A stretch of DNA of 64,000 nt from Copromyces sp. CBS 386.78 (GCA_030685235.1 MU839136.1:62001-126000); one strand, 5' to 3'. Shown: positions 38,275 to 49,909, numbered from the stretch's first letter. Numbers and translations are program-made. The notes: generated by a model from the letters alone, not told the origin.

Positions 38275-39329
38275 CGTGATGACGGTAACCTTGAAGGCCT
38301 AAACTGGAAGAGCGGCTGCTGCGTTGAATCAGCTATTGCGTAGGATAAGATGTCGCGTAGGACCAGGTGTTGCGTAGGATGAGATGTTGCAAACGTGGGA
38401 TGGTTGGCTTCGTGAGTCGCGGAAATGATCAAGACAGGCGTTTGTGAGAGATAGATCCCGAAACCTTGGAGAACAAAAAGCAGAAGCAGGTGGTTATGTA
38501 TGCTCCGGCTGCCAGAGAGTGACAAGCCCTTGCCCTATGCCAGAAGGTCATTTTCTGTTCCTTTGTATGAGGGCCGTGACTGCTCAGAATCGACGAGATA
38601 TCTAAAGGCTTCTCCTGGAAAGGAACAACCGCTATGATCCAATTTCGACCGTCTTGATCTCGGGTATCATGATCCGGGGTAGCTTCCGTCGGAGCCTCGC
38701 GAATCACACGGCCGCACAACGTTGGCCCCTTTTGAATAGCAAGAACGAACAAGCTGGGGAATTTTCTGCAGGGACCAAGAGGAAAGAAGCGCCCGTTGAT
38801 CATTGCAGGAGAAAGGAAACTGGCAGGAAAAGTCACAGGAAGCAGCTCAACAGCGAAGTTCACCATCAATGAGACCGGCAAGAAGCACCAACCTAAACCT
38901 TATGCCTGTCAGAAAGAGAGGAGAGGATATGGTCGAAACTCAAAGGCCCCAAGCCAAGCGTGCTGTCGACAGACAGTGCTAAATGACAAAATGCAGCGAC
39001 GATGCGTCAAGGTCAGAGAGGAAATACCGAAATAATGATGTCTCCTTCATCCGTACGCCATGCCTTGACCGTTCTTGAAAATAACGAGCCTTTACATGAC
39101 TTCCCTGTCAAAATGGAGCAAAATGAAGCAAAATGCGCCTGTAAACAAAAGGAGAGAAAAGAAAAAAGAACATTTGCAACCAAAACCATGTACCCAAAAA
39201 AAAACATCCATCACATACCGTTGCCAGATCATTCCGTTGAACCCATAGACGCTGATTCCTTTCCTCATATAGATTGTGTTTTCCTTCATATGCGTGTCGT
39301 TTGCTTCGTGTAAGCGAAGAGCCAGCTCT
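38275..39329. other. Intergenic, no gene seen
   Basis: This holds the promoter of the DUF6604-like gene on the left and the 3' flank of the PQ-loop gene on the right. Near 38330–38390 a short motif (TTGCGTAGGA) is repeated three times within 60 bp. Confidence 0.5.
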
Positions 39330-40622
39330 TCAAGCGGTACCGTGTGTCTTTGGTTCACGCTGCGGCGAGTAGAGTCTGAACTGAACAAAGATGACGAAGT
39401 CTTCCAGCATAGTACCGAGCGAGCCCAGAAGCCAAGGGAGGGCTCTGACAACATAGTCTCTCTGCTGAGAGTACGCGATCACGCTTGCTCCATAGGTAAA
39501 GTTGCCCGTGAGTGAGAGCAGGAAGAACAACAGGGCGAGGCCCTCGCAAGACTTCTCACGGTAATTCTTGATTATTTGAGGAATTCGAGCGCTATGACAT
39601 TAGTTAGCTTCCTCAGCCCAGTGGTCACACCAAGTGAAAGGGCTGAAACAACCGGGTTAAATACGTACCACAAGTAGCAGACGGCGCTGAAATAGCCCAG
39701 GATCATGCCAATGACGGCCTGTGGTTCTCTCGAAACTGTATTGTCTCCGTCATCGGGTAACCCATCCTCAACGTCCCACGCACCCATCTTGTAGCTGATG
39801 AACCAGCTTGCAGCACCAACAACCCAGACAGCTGCCAAGCTGAGGGCGTTGTGCAGCCATGGATTGCTGTCGGGGGTCTCGTCTTCGCCTGTAACGATCC
39901 TGGTCAATGGGTCGAGAGTGCTCTCCCTGCGGCGCGTCGAGTGTCGACGGTGAGAGCCGGGCAACCCGGTAGAATCGCTGCGCGAGCGTCGTGGGTGCTG
40001 ATGGTGGTGTTGATCATGGTCCAGCAATGGGTCGTGCTCAGAAGGGTCCTCTACAGCCGTTGTGTCGGTTTCGTGTGTCTCGGTAGAGGAATGTCGTGCA
40101 CTTCGGGCGTGTCTCTCGCTGCGGCTTCGGCGGCGTGCGTTGACGGCATTGTAGTAGCTGCATTGGCCAATAAGGACCAGGTCGGCGAAACAAAAGTACA
40201 AGGCAAGTGCTACAGCGGTTGGTGCCAGACTTGTCCAGAGTGCGCCTGTTTCAGACAAGATGGTAGGTCAGCAGCCGAATGAATTGGAAGTACTGCCTCT
40301 TTGGACATGATACCGGAGGTAGGTGCGGTAGGTTGGTTGCCACTTACCAGAGAGATTCGCTATATCGCCCAACAGCCATATAATGAGGAAGTTCATGGAC
40401 AGGCCATCGGCGCTCTTGGCTTTGTAGTTTGTAATCAGTTGCGGCAGCTGGGATTGAGGACAGCAGTTAGCATCAGGATTCAAACTGACAATGGCAGGCA
40501 GAAAAGAGGGAAAGCAGCAAGTAGGTGCTCACCAAAAGACATATCCAGGCCGTCAAGCTGACACTTCCAAACACTCCCGAGAGTGCCTCGCCCACGTCGG
40601 GCGCTTTGAAGAGGGCTGCCAT
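39330..40622 (-). CDS. PQ-loop transporter, Ypq-type vacuolar basic amino-acid exporter, 342 aa
   Basis: Four exons join in frame: 40622–40533, 40447–40348, 40245–39669 and 39591–39330, with introns of 85, 102 and 77 bp. The frame above 40622 has no ATG, so MAALFKAPDVGEALSG is the start. PQ-loop 1 (Pro32–Gln33 in LLPQLITNYKAKSADGLS) and PQ-loop 2 (Pro260–Gln261 in RIPQIIKNYREKSCEGLA) each span a membrane helix and are separated by a His/Arg/Ser-rich cytosolic loop of about 100 residues. Several further hydrophobic segments give about seven helices. This matches Ypq1/PQLC2-type proteins, which move lysine and arginine across the vacuolar or lysosomal membrane. Substrate is inferred from the family only. 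Confidence 0.88.
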
Positions 40623-41474
40623 GTCGCCCACGGGTACGGAAACCGGCGAGTTCTCGAGAGATGATGGCGACAAGAATGGAAAGTTGAACGGACAGCCAGA
40701 TGTTGTTCGTTTGTATTCTAAGGTAGGCCAGGTAGAGCCCCGCTCAGATGCTGAAACACAATGAGTCTAACCCGCCAAAAAACAGTCGATGTTGGTTTGT
40801 TGTTGTGTTGAGCACAAAGGAAAAATATGTAGAACTAGTCAAAGGATCGTAAGAAGCCTGAATGTACAGTTGCAAAATATAACTAATAGGAAGAGTCAGA
40901 GACAATTCGAGTCAGCAGGTCTCGTTATCAAGAGGCGGTTGACTCGAGAGATAAGGCAAGATCTGGATGTGGCCGTGCTGCAGACTCGTAGTACCAGGAT
41001 ACCCCCGTCCTGCGCAAGCGTAGCATTCAATTCGCAGTTTTTCCCAGCGGCTTTGCTTTGATTTTTTTTCCCCTTCCCTTTCGCTTGTCGCTGTTCTGGT
41101 GTGGTTGGGACATTTTTGGGGCACCTTGATGGGAAGGCACGATTGCATCACAAGGAGCCCTGATCCCCTGCAGTCTCGCCGAGATCGCCTGGCTCTCTCA
41201 GCTCCCGTCTGGCGCAGGGCCCATTCCAATCCTGGTGCTGTGATGGAGAAATATGGGGAAAATGGGGTTTTTGACAGCCTGAGATGGGCCAATCATTCCA
41301 GCCGCCGTCCAACCAATGACGAGCAATTGAAAACCTGTGTGTGGGAGTCCCCTCTTTTCGGCGGCACGGGTGGACTTTATCATCATGCCAAGAACCAGCA
41401 CCTCGACCTCGACCGGAAAGGCTGCACACGTAGACTAAAATTCCTGCCCACGTAGACTAAAACGCACTTTTTAT
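40623..41474. other. Last normal-composition DNA before the AT-rich block
   Basis: This is the upstream region of the PQ-loop gene. It contains no convincing gene. Two copies of a 14-bp direct repeat (CACGTAGACTAAAA at 41427–41440 and 41449–41462) sit within 20 bp of the point where composition changes. Confidence 0.6.
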
Positions 41475-42199
41475 TGCTGAATACTTTAAGCTGCCTAGCC
41501 GCCCAGCCGCGCTAGTATACCGTATATATTAGAGGAATTCTGGGTAGATGCCCGGATAACCCGCTCTATCTTGGCATACGCTCATCTAAGCGGTCCATGC
41601 CATATAAGAGTATTCCCCAATCAACCTCTGTTAAAATAACTAGATTATTAATTTATATAATGTTAACCTAATATTTACTTTACTTATACTCTATAAAATC
41701 GTATATAAAGTCCTAAGTTAAGGCTTTTGTTAGTATTGCCTTACGCTTCCTTTAATAATATTATCGCCTATTATTACGTACTATCACTCTATTTAATAAC
41801 TAATCGTACTCTTTATTTTTTATTATTATTATTATTTATAATATTACTTATAAAGACTCATTTCGTATAATAAATAATACTTATAGTTTAATTCAAACCG
41901 ACTTTATTATTCCCTTCTCTTCCTTTTATAAAAGGGGGAAATTATATTCCTTATAATAATTTTAATAATAATTTATTAAATTTATTACTATTTATTCAAC
42001 TTGTTCGAATTAATTTCTTTAACGTAAAACCTTCTTAAATAATACTTTTACCCCTTTCTTTATATACTTTATTTATTTAAATCTAATAGTTAGCTTTTAA
42101 AATAGCCGAAAATAATAGCGAACTTAAATTGGCTTTTAAGTTTTAGGACGATTAAATTACTTATAAAGTATATTAAATTTATTAGTTCGTTATTAAGTA

Positions 42200-45100
42200 A
42201 TTTTAAATTTACTACGAAGAATATTTTATTATAATAATCGGTAATTTTATTATTAAAGCCGCATAATTTTACTTTAAAGAAGATAATTATATCGGAATTA
42301 ATAAAAATTAGTTTAAGAAATTTACTACTAATAATTATAATAAAAGTTAGGTCGTCGACTATAATATAGCCGATAAAGAAGTAGTATTTATCCTACGTAA
42401 ATATTATAATTTAATTAATAATTATCCGGTCCTAATCCGTTAAATTTAGTTTTTCGGAAAAATGGATAAATAATTTATATAATTGAAGAAAAAATATTAG
42501 TAAACTTTTTACGTAAATTTGAAGAACGTACGTAAGAAGGTAAAGGTAATTATAAAAGTAAAAATAGATTAGGTTCAACTATTATCTCCCTTACCTACTC
42601 TTTATAATACGGACGAAGATATTATTAATATTGCTATTTATATACCAATTCCTAAAAGCGTTGACGCTTCTTTTATTACTAATTTTTAAAATCCTAACAA
42701 TTCTAACTTTGTTAATATAATCAAAATAATCAATATATTACCGCTCTTACCAGTTTTTATTAAAGCCTCTATTATTATAGCCGACGTACCGTTTGTTTAG
42801 TCGATTGAAATTTACGTTCGCCCGTTTTCGCCTACCGGATTTATTATCTTTTTAGTAAATTTAATAATAGATACCGCCGCTGCCCTTATTAAAAAGTTTA
42901 TTATTAATCTTATTATAAAGGCTTTTATAAATATAATATAAATAGAAGCGCTAATTCGATTTACGTAGAAATAGTAGTAAAACCGTATAAACTAATTGCC
43001 GGAATTTACTATAAATAATAAATTTCCTATTTATTTTATTAATCCTATTTAAAATATTTTATATTTTATTAAAAATAATATCAAGTTAGGGTTTAGCTTT
43101 ACGGCTCCTATAGCCGCGCGGTAGTATCCCGGTTAATTTCCCGATTATATAATAATAAACCGGCTTTAACGTTCTAATATTTCTAATCCTACCGCTAATT
43201 TTATTATAATTAGCGCTAAGGACCCTTAAGACGCTACTAACCTTATAAATTATATAAAAAATCTTTGGATCGATTATATTAATTATTAATTATTAATTAC
43301 TAATCCTAATTATTTACCCGTCTATATACGTATTAATAATTTTTTACTAATTATAGGACGTTATAGCCTAATCCCTAAAAGTATCATTAATAGTAGTATA
43401 ATTCCCGAAAAGATTATTAAATAGGATTAATAGCCTATTAATAATAACGAAATTAAGAAATATAATTATTAAATTAAGTAATATACCCGCTTTATTAAAT
43501 AAATTAATTAAATTTAATTAGTTTAGTAAATACTAACTTAAACGTTTAAAATTCCCGTTTAATTTACTTCTATATAGATTTATTCGGCCTATATTCTATT
43601 AATTTAATTTACTAATAATTAATTTGCTGCTATTTAATAGGGTTTCCTTCTATTACGTTCCGATAACTATTAAAGTACTCTTCCTAATAATAAATAATAT
43701 ACTTTAATATACTTCGCCGATAATTCTTCCGATTTTTCCTACTTATTAAAAAAGGTTAATAATATTAGTACTATATTAGAAAACGCCCTTCTCCTTAATA
43801 ATATATTCGAAGAGATTTATATTTATATTATTAAATTTGAGGAGCGTAAGAATAGAAGATCGATTACTCTTACTAATACTATTAATAATAAATAAATTTA
43901 GTAGAAATTTCTTAATATTAGAATATTCTATTTTAATGCCCTTAAAGATAAGAAGCGCTATAAAATTTATACGGATAGTAAAATTAATATTTTTACTAAT
44001 TATTATTTATTTACTAATTCGTTCGAAAATTCAATTTTAATTTATATTGAGCGATATAAAGTAATTATTAATAATTTTCAATATTTATTATATAATATTA
44101 CCCTTTTTTAATAAATTAATATATTTTTTTAGAATAAGCGTATTAAATTTAATAATAATTTAAGTAAAGTTATTAATACCCTTTATTATATTTTTAAAAT
44201 TAAACCCGATTAGGTATAAAAGTAGTTCGATATTTACTATTTTACCGTTAAGTTTAATAAAAAAGGCGATTTAGCGTTATATAATTTTTTTACGGAATTA
44301 TTTAAATACGTACAATTATAAGGTAATTTAATTAATTTTTAATTATATATTCGTTTTTAAAATAGTTTATACCCTAAATTAAAGTCCTATTACGCTAAAC
44401 CTACCCCCGAATATATTTTTAAATAATATATTAATAATATTAAAGAAAAAATTAATTTAATTCGGCATAAATTTGTCGATTTTATTAAAGGTCCTCGCTT
44501 AATTTACCTTATTCTCACTAACGACCTTGAAAATGTAGCCGAATTAAATACTATATTTATTGCTTATATTAGGTTTTAGGGCGAGAATAAAAGAATATAT
44601 AAAAAGGACTTTTTCCCAAATAATAACGGGCTTACTGAAAGAAATTATCCTAGATTTTTATTTTAGAGGATTAGTAATAATTTTAATAAATTTAGTGCTA
44701 TTAATTTAGGTAATTGCTATCGGCGTATTAAAAAGAAATTAGGTAAATAAATTAAGTTTTAAAATAGTCGTTATATTTATATTAATAGTATTACTATCTT
44801 CGAAAATGAATTTGAAGTAGAAGATAAGGTTAATTATTTAGAGAATTAAAATTACTATTTTATAAGTAATTTTAAAAAAGAAATAATTAAATTTAATATA
44901 AATAATTCCGCTATTAAATATAATAATACTTTTTCTACTTACTTTATTAATTCTTCTGTACTTTATACCAATATATTTAGCAATATATTTTAGGCTTTTA
45001 CAACCCCGACGTTAAATTACGCGATTTCTACTATTATTATTAATATTATACCTATTATAAATACCGAATATAATAATAAAAACGAATTTTTATTATTAAG

Positions 45101-45940
45101 TCTATTATCAGATTTTAATTTTATTATAATTCTTAAACGTTTAAAAATAGCCTAAGCGTTTTATAAATTGTCTAATCCTTTATTTAAAGTTAAAAATACT
45201 TTGCCCGGAACTTTTTAAAAGGCTTTAAATAAGGGTAAGAGGGTAAAGGAGGCAGATATTATATTAAAATTACTTACTTTAATATACGGTTGGAAATTTA
45301 AATTATTAGATATTTAATATAAAAACTAATACGCTCTATTAGCTTTTATAAAAGGATAGATTATTAAAGCTATTACGGATATTACCGCCCGAAACAGAAT
45401 ATTAAATTTATAAAAGGCTATATTATATTTAAAGGTCAATATTAAATCGAATTTAAGTATATTTTTCGTTATTATTTATTTTAATTTTGGGTATTCTTCA
45501 ATAATAGTAAATCGGGTATTTATTAAGAAATTTTCCCCGAATATTTAGTATATTAAATTTCCGCCGAACGTTATAAATAGAATTAATTCGAAAATAGTTA
45601 TTAATATTATAACCGAATTTAATTTCTATATAGAAGGGAAGGTTAACAGTATTAAAGTTAATAGTTATTTCCAAATTTCTACGTTAATTATTAAAGAATT
45701 AGGCCCGAATATACTATTAGGAACGGATTTTCTTTATAATTATAATTAATACCGGACCCATATATTTACATAGATTTCTGGAGGTAACGGTTATAGACTT
45801 ACCTCCCCCCGACAGGCACTTGCCTGCCGGGCTCGTTCTTACTTTACATATGCCCGATAAGATAATTAATAAAATAGAATTACTATAAGATATATTTATC
45901 CTATTAAAGGCAGTCTATTTAATAAACCTTCTTAAAGGGT
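42200..45940 (+). mobile_element. Element A: RIP-dead gypsy-like retroelement, gag and protease part
   Basis: Reading the plus strand through its stop codons gives a continuous degraded polyprotein. The clearest landmark is a retroviral-type aspartic protease end (LGPNILLGTDFL, about 45701–45738). The upstream part is gag-like, but I cannot fix its start. The frame continues past the protease through a small GC-rich patch to about 45.94 kb, where a SINE-like insert begins. No reverse transcriptase follows on this strand, so the element is truncated. Confidence 0.5.
45779..45832. other. GC-rich islet with two adjacent hairpins
   Basis: GGAGGTAA (45780–45787) pairs with TTACCTCC (45799–45806). 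Immediately after, CCCGACAGGCA (45808–45818) pairs with TGCCTGCCGGG (45821–45831) with one G–T wobble. CpA and TpG are intact here, unlike the DNA on both sides. The element A frame is open through it. Confidence 0.6.
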
Positions 45941-46162
45941 ATTATTCTTTATAATACAATATTTTTATATACTCTACTACTATTACGGGTAGAGGACGAG
46001 AGGTTGAGTGTAAATGTAGATATGCGTAATTGCACGAGGAGAGGAAAGGAAGAGAAGTATAGAAGTACACTCGGGAGATAGGCTTTTATAGGATTCGAGC
46101 TATAAACCCCAGTAGGTCCATAGCGGGAGGCTACAACCAATTAACCAAAATAGTAACAATAG
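45938..46162 (-). mobile_element. Candidate tRNA-derived SINE, 225 bp
   Basis: A short stretch of near-normal composition lies in the RIP-degraded block. On the minus strand it carries an A-box-like TGGTTAATTGG (46147–46137), and 46 nt further a B-box-like AGCTCGAATCC (46101–46091), the spacing of a tRNA gene. The D-stem (GGTT/AGCC) and a T-stem (TATAG/CTATA) can form; an acceptor stem cannot. The insert is bounded by an exact 8-bp repeat, TCTTAAAG, at 45930–45937 and 46163–46170. These features fit a SINE inserted with a target duplication. A decayed tRNA pseudogene is the alternative. Confidence 0.42.
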
Positions 46163-48666
46163 TCTTAAAGAACTACTATTACCAGCACATACAACATAGG
46201 CTAACCCTATAATACTTCCTCGGATTAAAAAAAACTATATAACTAACTAAAATTATATAAAATAATAAATAACTTTATTAAACGTTTAATCCAACCGTAA
46301 AAAACTTCTATAGCCGCCAGTCGTAGCGACCTCTTTTTGTACTTTATTCGCGGAGCCTCCGCTTCTATAACCGGCTCCTCTATTTCTTCTAACGCCTTTC
46401 TTCGCTTCCGCTCCGCCGCTAACTAATTTAAGGATATTAAAACCTCCGGATATACTTTGTAAAATTGCCGTATTATATTAAGGGATATAATTATATTAGC
46501 GCGCGGCTACTATAAAAGTTAATAAAGTAATACTTAAATAACGAAATATTCTTAACGACCGTTAACCGTTTTACGGTATTTATTAATTTTAACGAAGTCC
46601 TATTCTACCGAATCCTCTTTATTATTAATCCTCTTTATATTATAACTTTAATTTATACGAACGTCCCTTTCCTATGCCTCTAACTATCCCGGAATACCTG
46701 CCTTAACCTACAATTTAATTTTACTAACGTAAAAAGTAGGGTTATATTTTATATTGACCGATAATTTAAATATAATCCTATAATTATTTATTTTAACGAT
46801 TTCGGACGGGCCTTTATAAAGGGGGGTAAACTTTATGTATAATCGGCCGGTATCGAAATTTTCCGTATTAAATAAGACCTTATCTCCCGTCTTATATTTC
46901 GGGGCATCCGTCCTTCGAATATTAGCGTTAACTTCGTACCGTTATTAAACTTACTTTATTTAATCTATAATATATTCTAGTACTTTTTTAAAACGATTAG
47001 CGATTTCGTTAACTTTAAAATACTCCGTTTACTATTAAATTAATAAATTTGGCGCGTATAATTTTACTAATTTAATGCCTATACGGGAGTAGAAACTATA
47101 ATTAATAAAAAAAGGGGATACTCCCGTTATTTTAAATATTAAATTATTACTAACGAATTTTATAATTAGTAATTAATTTACCTAATTATCCTACGCCTAA
47201 TTAATATAAAGACGAAAGTATTTTTCTATTTCTATATTAATACGCTCCGTTTAGCCGTTAGTAGTTAGGTAGAACGCGGAAGAGGGTTTAAGAATTACCT
47301 CTAAATAGGAGGATAAAATTCTCTAGAATTACGAAATAAATTAAAAACTTTAATTTAATATAATAAAGTCCGAAAGGCCGTAAATACTATAAATTCTCTT
47401 AATAAACTAGTCCGCTAATTCTTCGGTTATAAGGCCGATAATAGGAATAAAATATTGTATTTTCGTTAAACGATTAACGACGACGGCTATATATTTAAAT
47501 TCTTAACCCCGGCGTACGTAGGGAGTTAAAGGGGTAATATAATTTATAGAAATATTTTTCTATAATACGAAAAGTACTATTAGCGGCTTTAAAAACCCGT
47601 ATAGAGAGTATTATAATAGTTTAAATTTAGTATACGGTAAATAAGCCTTATAATAGGCCTTAATAGTATTAAATATTCTTAATTAAAAGAAAGACCAAGA
47701 GAATAATAAGTAGGTCTTTTTATAACCTAGGTAACTAATAAATAATAAATCGTATACGCGGCGGAAGAATTGGAATTAAAGTTCGGTATTATTAAAATCG
47801 ATAATAACGGCGCTTCGAAAGTAAATTCGTCCCTATATTACCCTATATTTAATAAAAGATATTTTCCTGAATTAATCTTTTACCTCCTTAAATTAAATAC
47901 GGCGGCTAAGGTCCGATAAGTAGGCGAATAAATCTTATAAAAATACCGATTTTTCGTAATTCTCCGTAATTAAATCGTTAATAAATTTATTATCTATTAC
48001 CTTTAAATTATAAATATATTCGGTTCTAATATTAATAACCTCCTCTCCGCTCTTTAGAACGAAAATTCTATTTATAAAAATATTATAATCGAATAAAATC
48101 TTATTTCTAACTAATAGCCGTTTATCGGCTTTATCTTTAGGTAAATTTTCTAATTTCCTACTTAAAGTATTAGGGCGTACTTATAACGAGCCCGGTCGGT
48201 ATTTAATCGTAAAATTAAATTAGGATAAGAATTAGGACTATTATATATAGCGGGGAATTAATTATTTATTAATTATAAAAATCTTTAAAATTTTATAATT
48301 TATAAGGACTTCGATTAATTATTATACCCCTTCGAATTCGGGGCGCTACTTTTCTAAGGCCTTAATAATAGCGAATAACTCCTTATTATAAATATTATAA
48401 TTATATTTAACTAAATAGTACTATTAATTAAAATAGGTAATAGGGTAAAGAATACTATTATTATCGTATTATAATAACGTACCTCTATATACCTAATTAA
48501 AAATATCCGTTTCTACGATAGTTTATTTTAATTAATTATAGATTCGAAGTATAGGTCTACTTATAAAAACCTTCTTCAAAACTTTAAAAGATTTTTAATA
48601 CTGTTCCTCCTATTCTTATCTCGCCGTTTTCTTAATTAATTCGTATAACGGGCTGGCAATAATAGA

Positions 48667-48674
48667 AAAATATT
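48667..48674. repeat. Target-site duplication, left copy
   Basis: AAAATATT is identical to 49452–49459 and directly abuts the inverted-repeat element. One copy plus the flanks restores element B's reading across the junction. Confidence 0.85.
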
Positions 48675-48752
48675 GAAAAAGTCTATTCGCACGGTCACGA
48701 TTGTCTATTTGAACGGTGATCCACTTTTTCCCTCACACTTATCCCTAACCCT
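48675..48752 (+). repeat. Left terminal inverted repeat
   Basis: Begins GAAAAAGTCTATTCG and ends TCCCTAACCCT. It pairs with 49374–49451 at 76 of 78 positions. Confidence 0.9.
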
Positions 48753-48864
48753 CGCGCGGCCACAGATGTCACATATATTCTTTCGAAAATTTCGCACAGA
48801 AATCTAGGCATTACCATTCTTTCATACGTAATATCAAACCGCAGTGCCCAGACCAGATACGCAC

Positions 48865-49277
48865 CTGTCAGCGACTGTCACGGCTATTATAGCTGTCAGC
48901 GACTATCACGGCTATCACGGCTATCAATGACTATCACAGCTATCATAGGTATCAGCGATTGTCACGGCTGTCAGAGACTGTTACGGCTATTACGGCTGTC
49001 AGCGACTATTACAGCTGTTACAACTATTACGGCTATCACGGCTATCAGAGACTGTTACAACTGTCACAGCTGTCACGGCTATTATAGCTGCTATGGCTAT
49101 TACGACTGTCAGCAACTTATTACAGCTGTTACGGCTGTCACGGCTGTCACGGCTGTTAGAGACTGTTACGGCTGTCACAGCTGTCAGCGACTATTACAGC
49201 TGTTACGGCTGTTACAACTATTAGCGATTGGCTGTCAGTGATTGTTATGGCTGTTAGCGATTGTTACGGCTATTAAC
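48865..49277 (+). repeat. 9-bp minisatellite (CGGCTGTCA-type units)
   Basis: About 45 degenerate copies of a 9-bp unit, with an occasional 10-bp variant of the GCGACTGTCA type. Differences between copies are almost all C-to-T or G-to-A changes such as GTCA to GTTA and CTGT to CTAT. That is what mild RIP in CpA/TpG context would give. The 105-codon frame across it is a product of the repeat length, not a gene. Confidence 0.88.
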
Positions 49278-49373
49278 GATACGTGTGCTGTGTAGGGGGG
49301 TGTACTGGGCTGTAATCTGGGAGTTTGGCGGTCGCGGTACGAGCGAGACTGGTGCTAGCGGGGAGGAGATAGT

Positions 49374-49451
49374 AGGGTTAGGGATAAGTGTGAGGGAAAA
49401 AGTGGATCACCGTTCAAATAGACAATCGTGACCGTACGAATAGACTTTCTC
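49374..49451 (-). repeat. Right terminal inverted repeat
   Basis: Reverse complement of the left repeat with two transitions. Its inner end reads AGGGTTAGGGA. Confidence 0.9.
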
Positions 49452-49459
49452 AAAATATT
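49452..49459. repeat. Target-site duplication, right copy
   Basis: AAAATATT, identical to 48667–48674. Confidence 0.85.
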
Positions 49460-49909
49460 TAATAAAACGACAATAGAAATTGACAAAGCCTAGGAAACGT
49501 TAAAGCGACTTCTTAGATTTTAGAACTTCCTATATTATAATTATAAAAACTTTCTCTAAATCTATTTCGAAACTACCTAAAGTAATAATAAGATTTAAAT
49601 ATTTAGTTTACTACGTATAGAATTCGTATTTATTAATATCGATTTAGAATCCTACTTTAATTATCCTTTATAAAACCTCCCTAACGTATTTTTTATATTT
49701 TTCTTCATTATTAGAATAAATTAAAACGTTATTAAAATAAGCGGTAGTATAAATATCGAAAATATTATATAGGATATTATTAATATAATTTTAAAAAGTT
49801 CTTAGCGCGCCCTATAAACCGAAAGGATATATAATAGATTCGTAAAGGCTAAAATGGGTAATAAAGGCGGTAAACTATTTATACTAATTTAGGGAATTTT
49901 TTCACGTTT

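Larger units (their letters stand above)
48675..49451. mobile_element. Non-autonomous DNA transposon (MITE-like), 777 bp, with 78-bp TIRs
   Basis: Terminal inverted repeats of 78 bp (48675–48752 and 49374–49451) match at 76 positions; both differences are transitions. An exact 8-bp duplication flanks the element. Between the repeats are a unique left part, a 9-bp minisatellite (48865–49277) and a GC-rich right part. It has no transposase, so it must have been moved in trans. An 8-bp duplication is usual for hAT elements, while long TIRs are more like Mutator-type elements, so I leave the superfamily open. Composition is near normal, so it was not heavily hit by RIP although its host element was. 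Confidence 0.85.
46250..49900 (-). mobile_element. Element B: RIP-dead Ty3/gypsy chromovirus (RT, RNase H, integrase, chromodomain)
   Basis: On the minus strand pol can be followed from about 49.9 down to 46.25 kb. Reverse transcriptase: YPFGL and then AYFNNVLIYS (about 49.83–49.68 kb), followed by FLGFVNFYCRFIKYFS. RNase H: around 48.56–48.30 kb (NKELFAIIKALEK). Integrase: the SSAFYLTTNG*TERIN motif near 47.29–47.20 kb, followed by an integrase C-terminal GDKVLFNTENF. A chromodomain-like segment (FVKINKYRKTVNGR*EY) lies near 46.6–46.5 kb and a basic tail ends near 46.27 kb. The RT active-site Asp-Asp reads Asn-Asn and stops abound, so it is inactive. Gag, protease and the start of RT are missing. 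A 777-bp insertion splits it at 48675–49451. Confidence 0.75.

Noticed and set aside
45949..46140. A 63-codon frame on the minus strand in the SINE-like islet
   Set aside because: It coincides with the A-box/B-box region and the islet borders; the tRNA-like reading explains the sequence better than a peptide.
48741..48752. Telomere end or internal telomere array
   Set aside because: Only one and a half TTAGGG units are present in each TIR, far too few for a telomere, and flanking DNA continues on both sides.
48927..49241. A 104-codon open frame on the plus strand rich in Thr, Ala, Ile and Cys
   Set aside because: It lies entirely in the 9-bp minisatellite. A repeat unit divisible by three keeps any stop-free frame open, and the product is a monotonous repeat.
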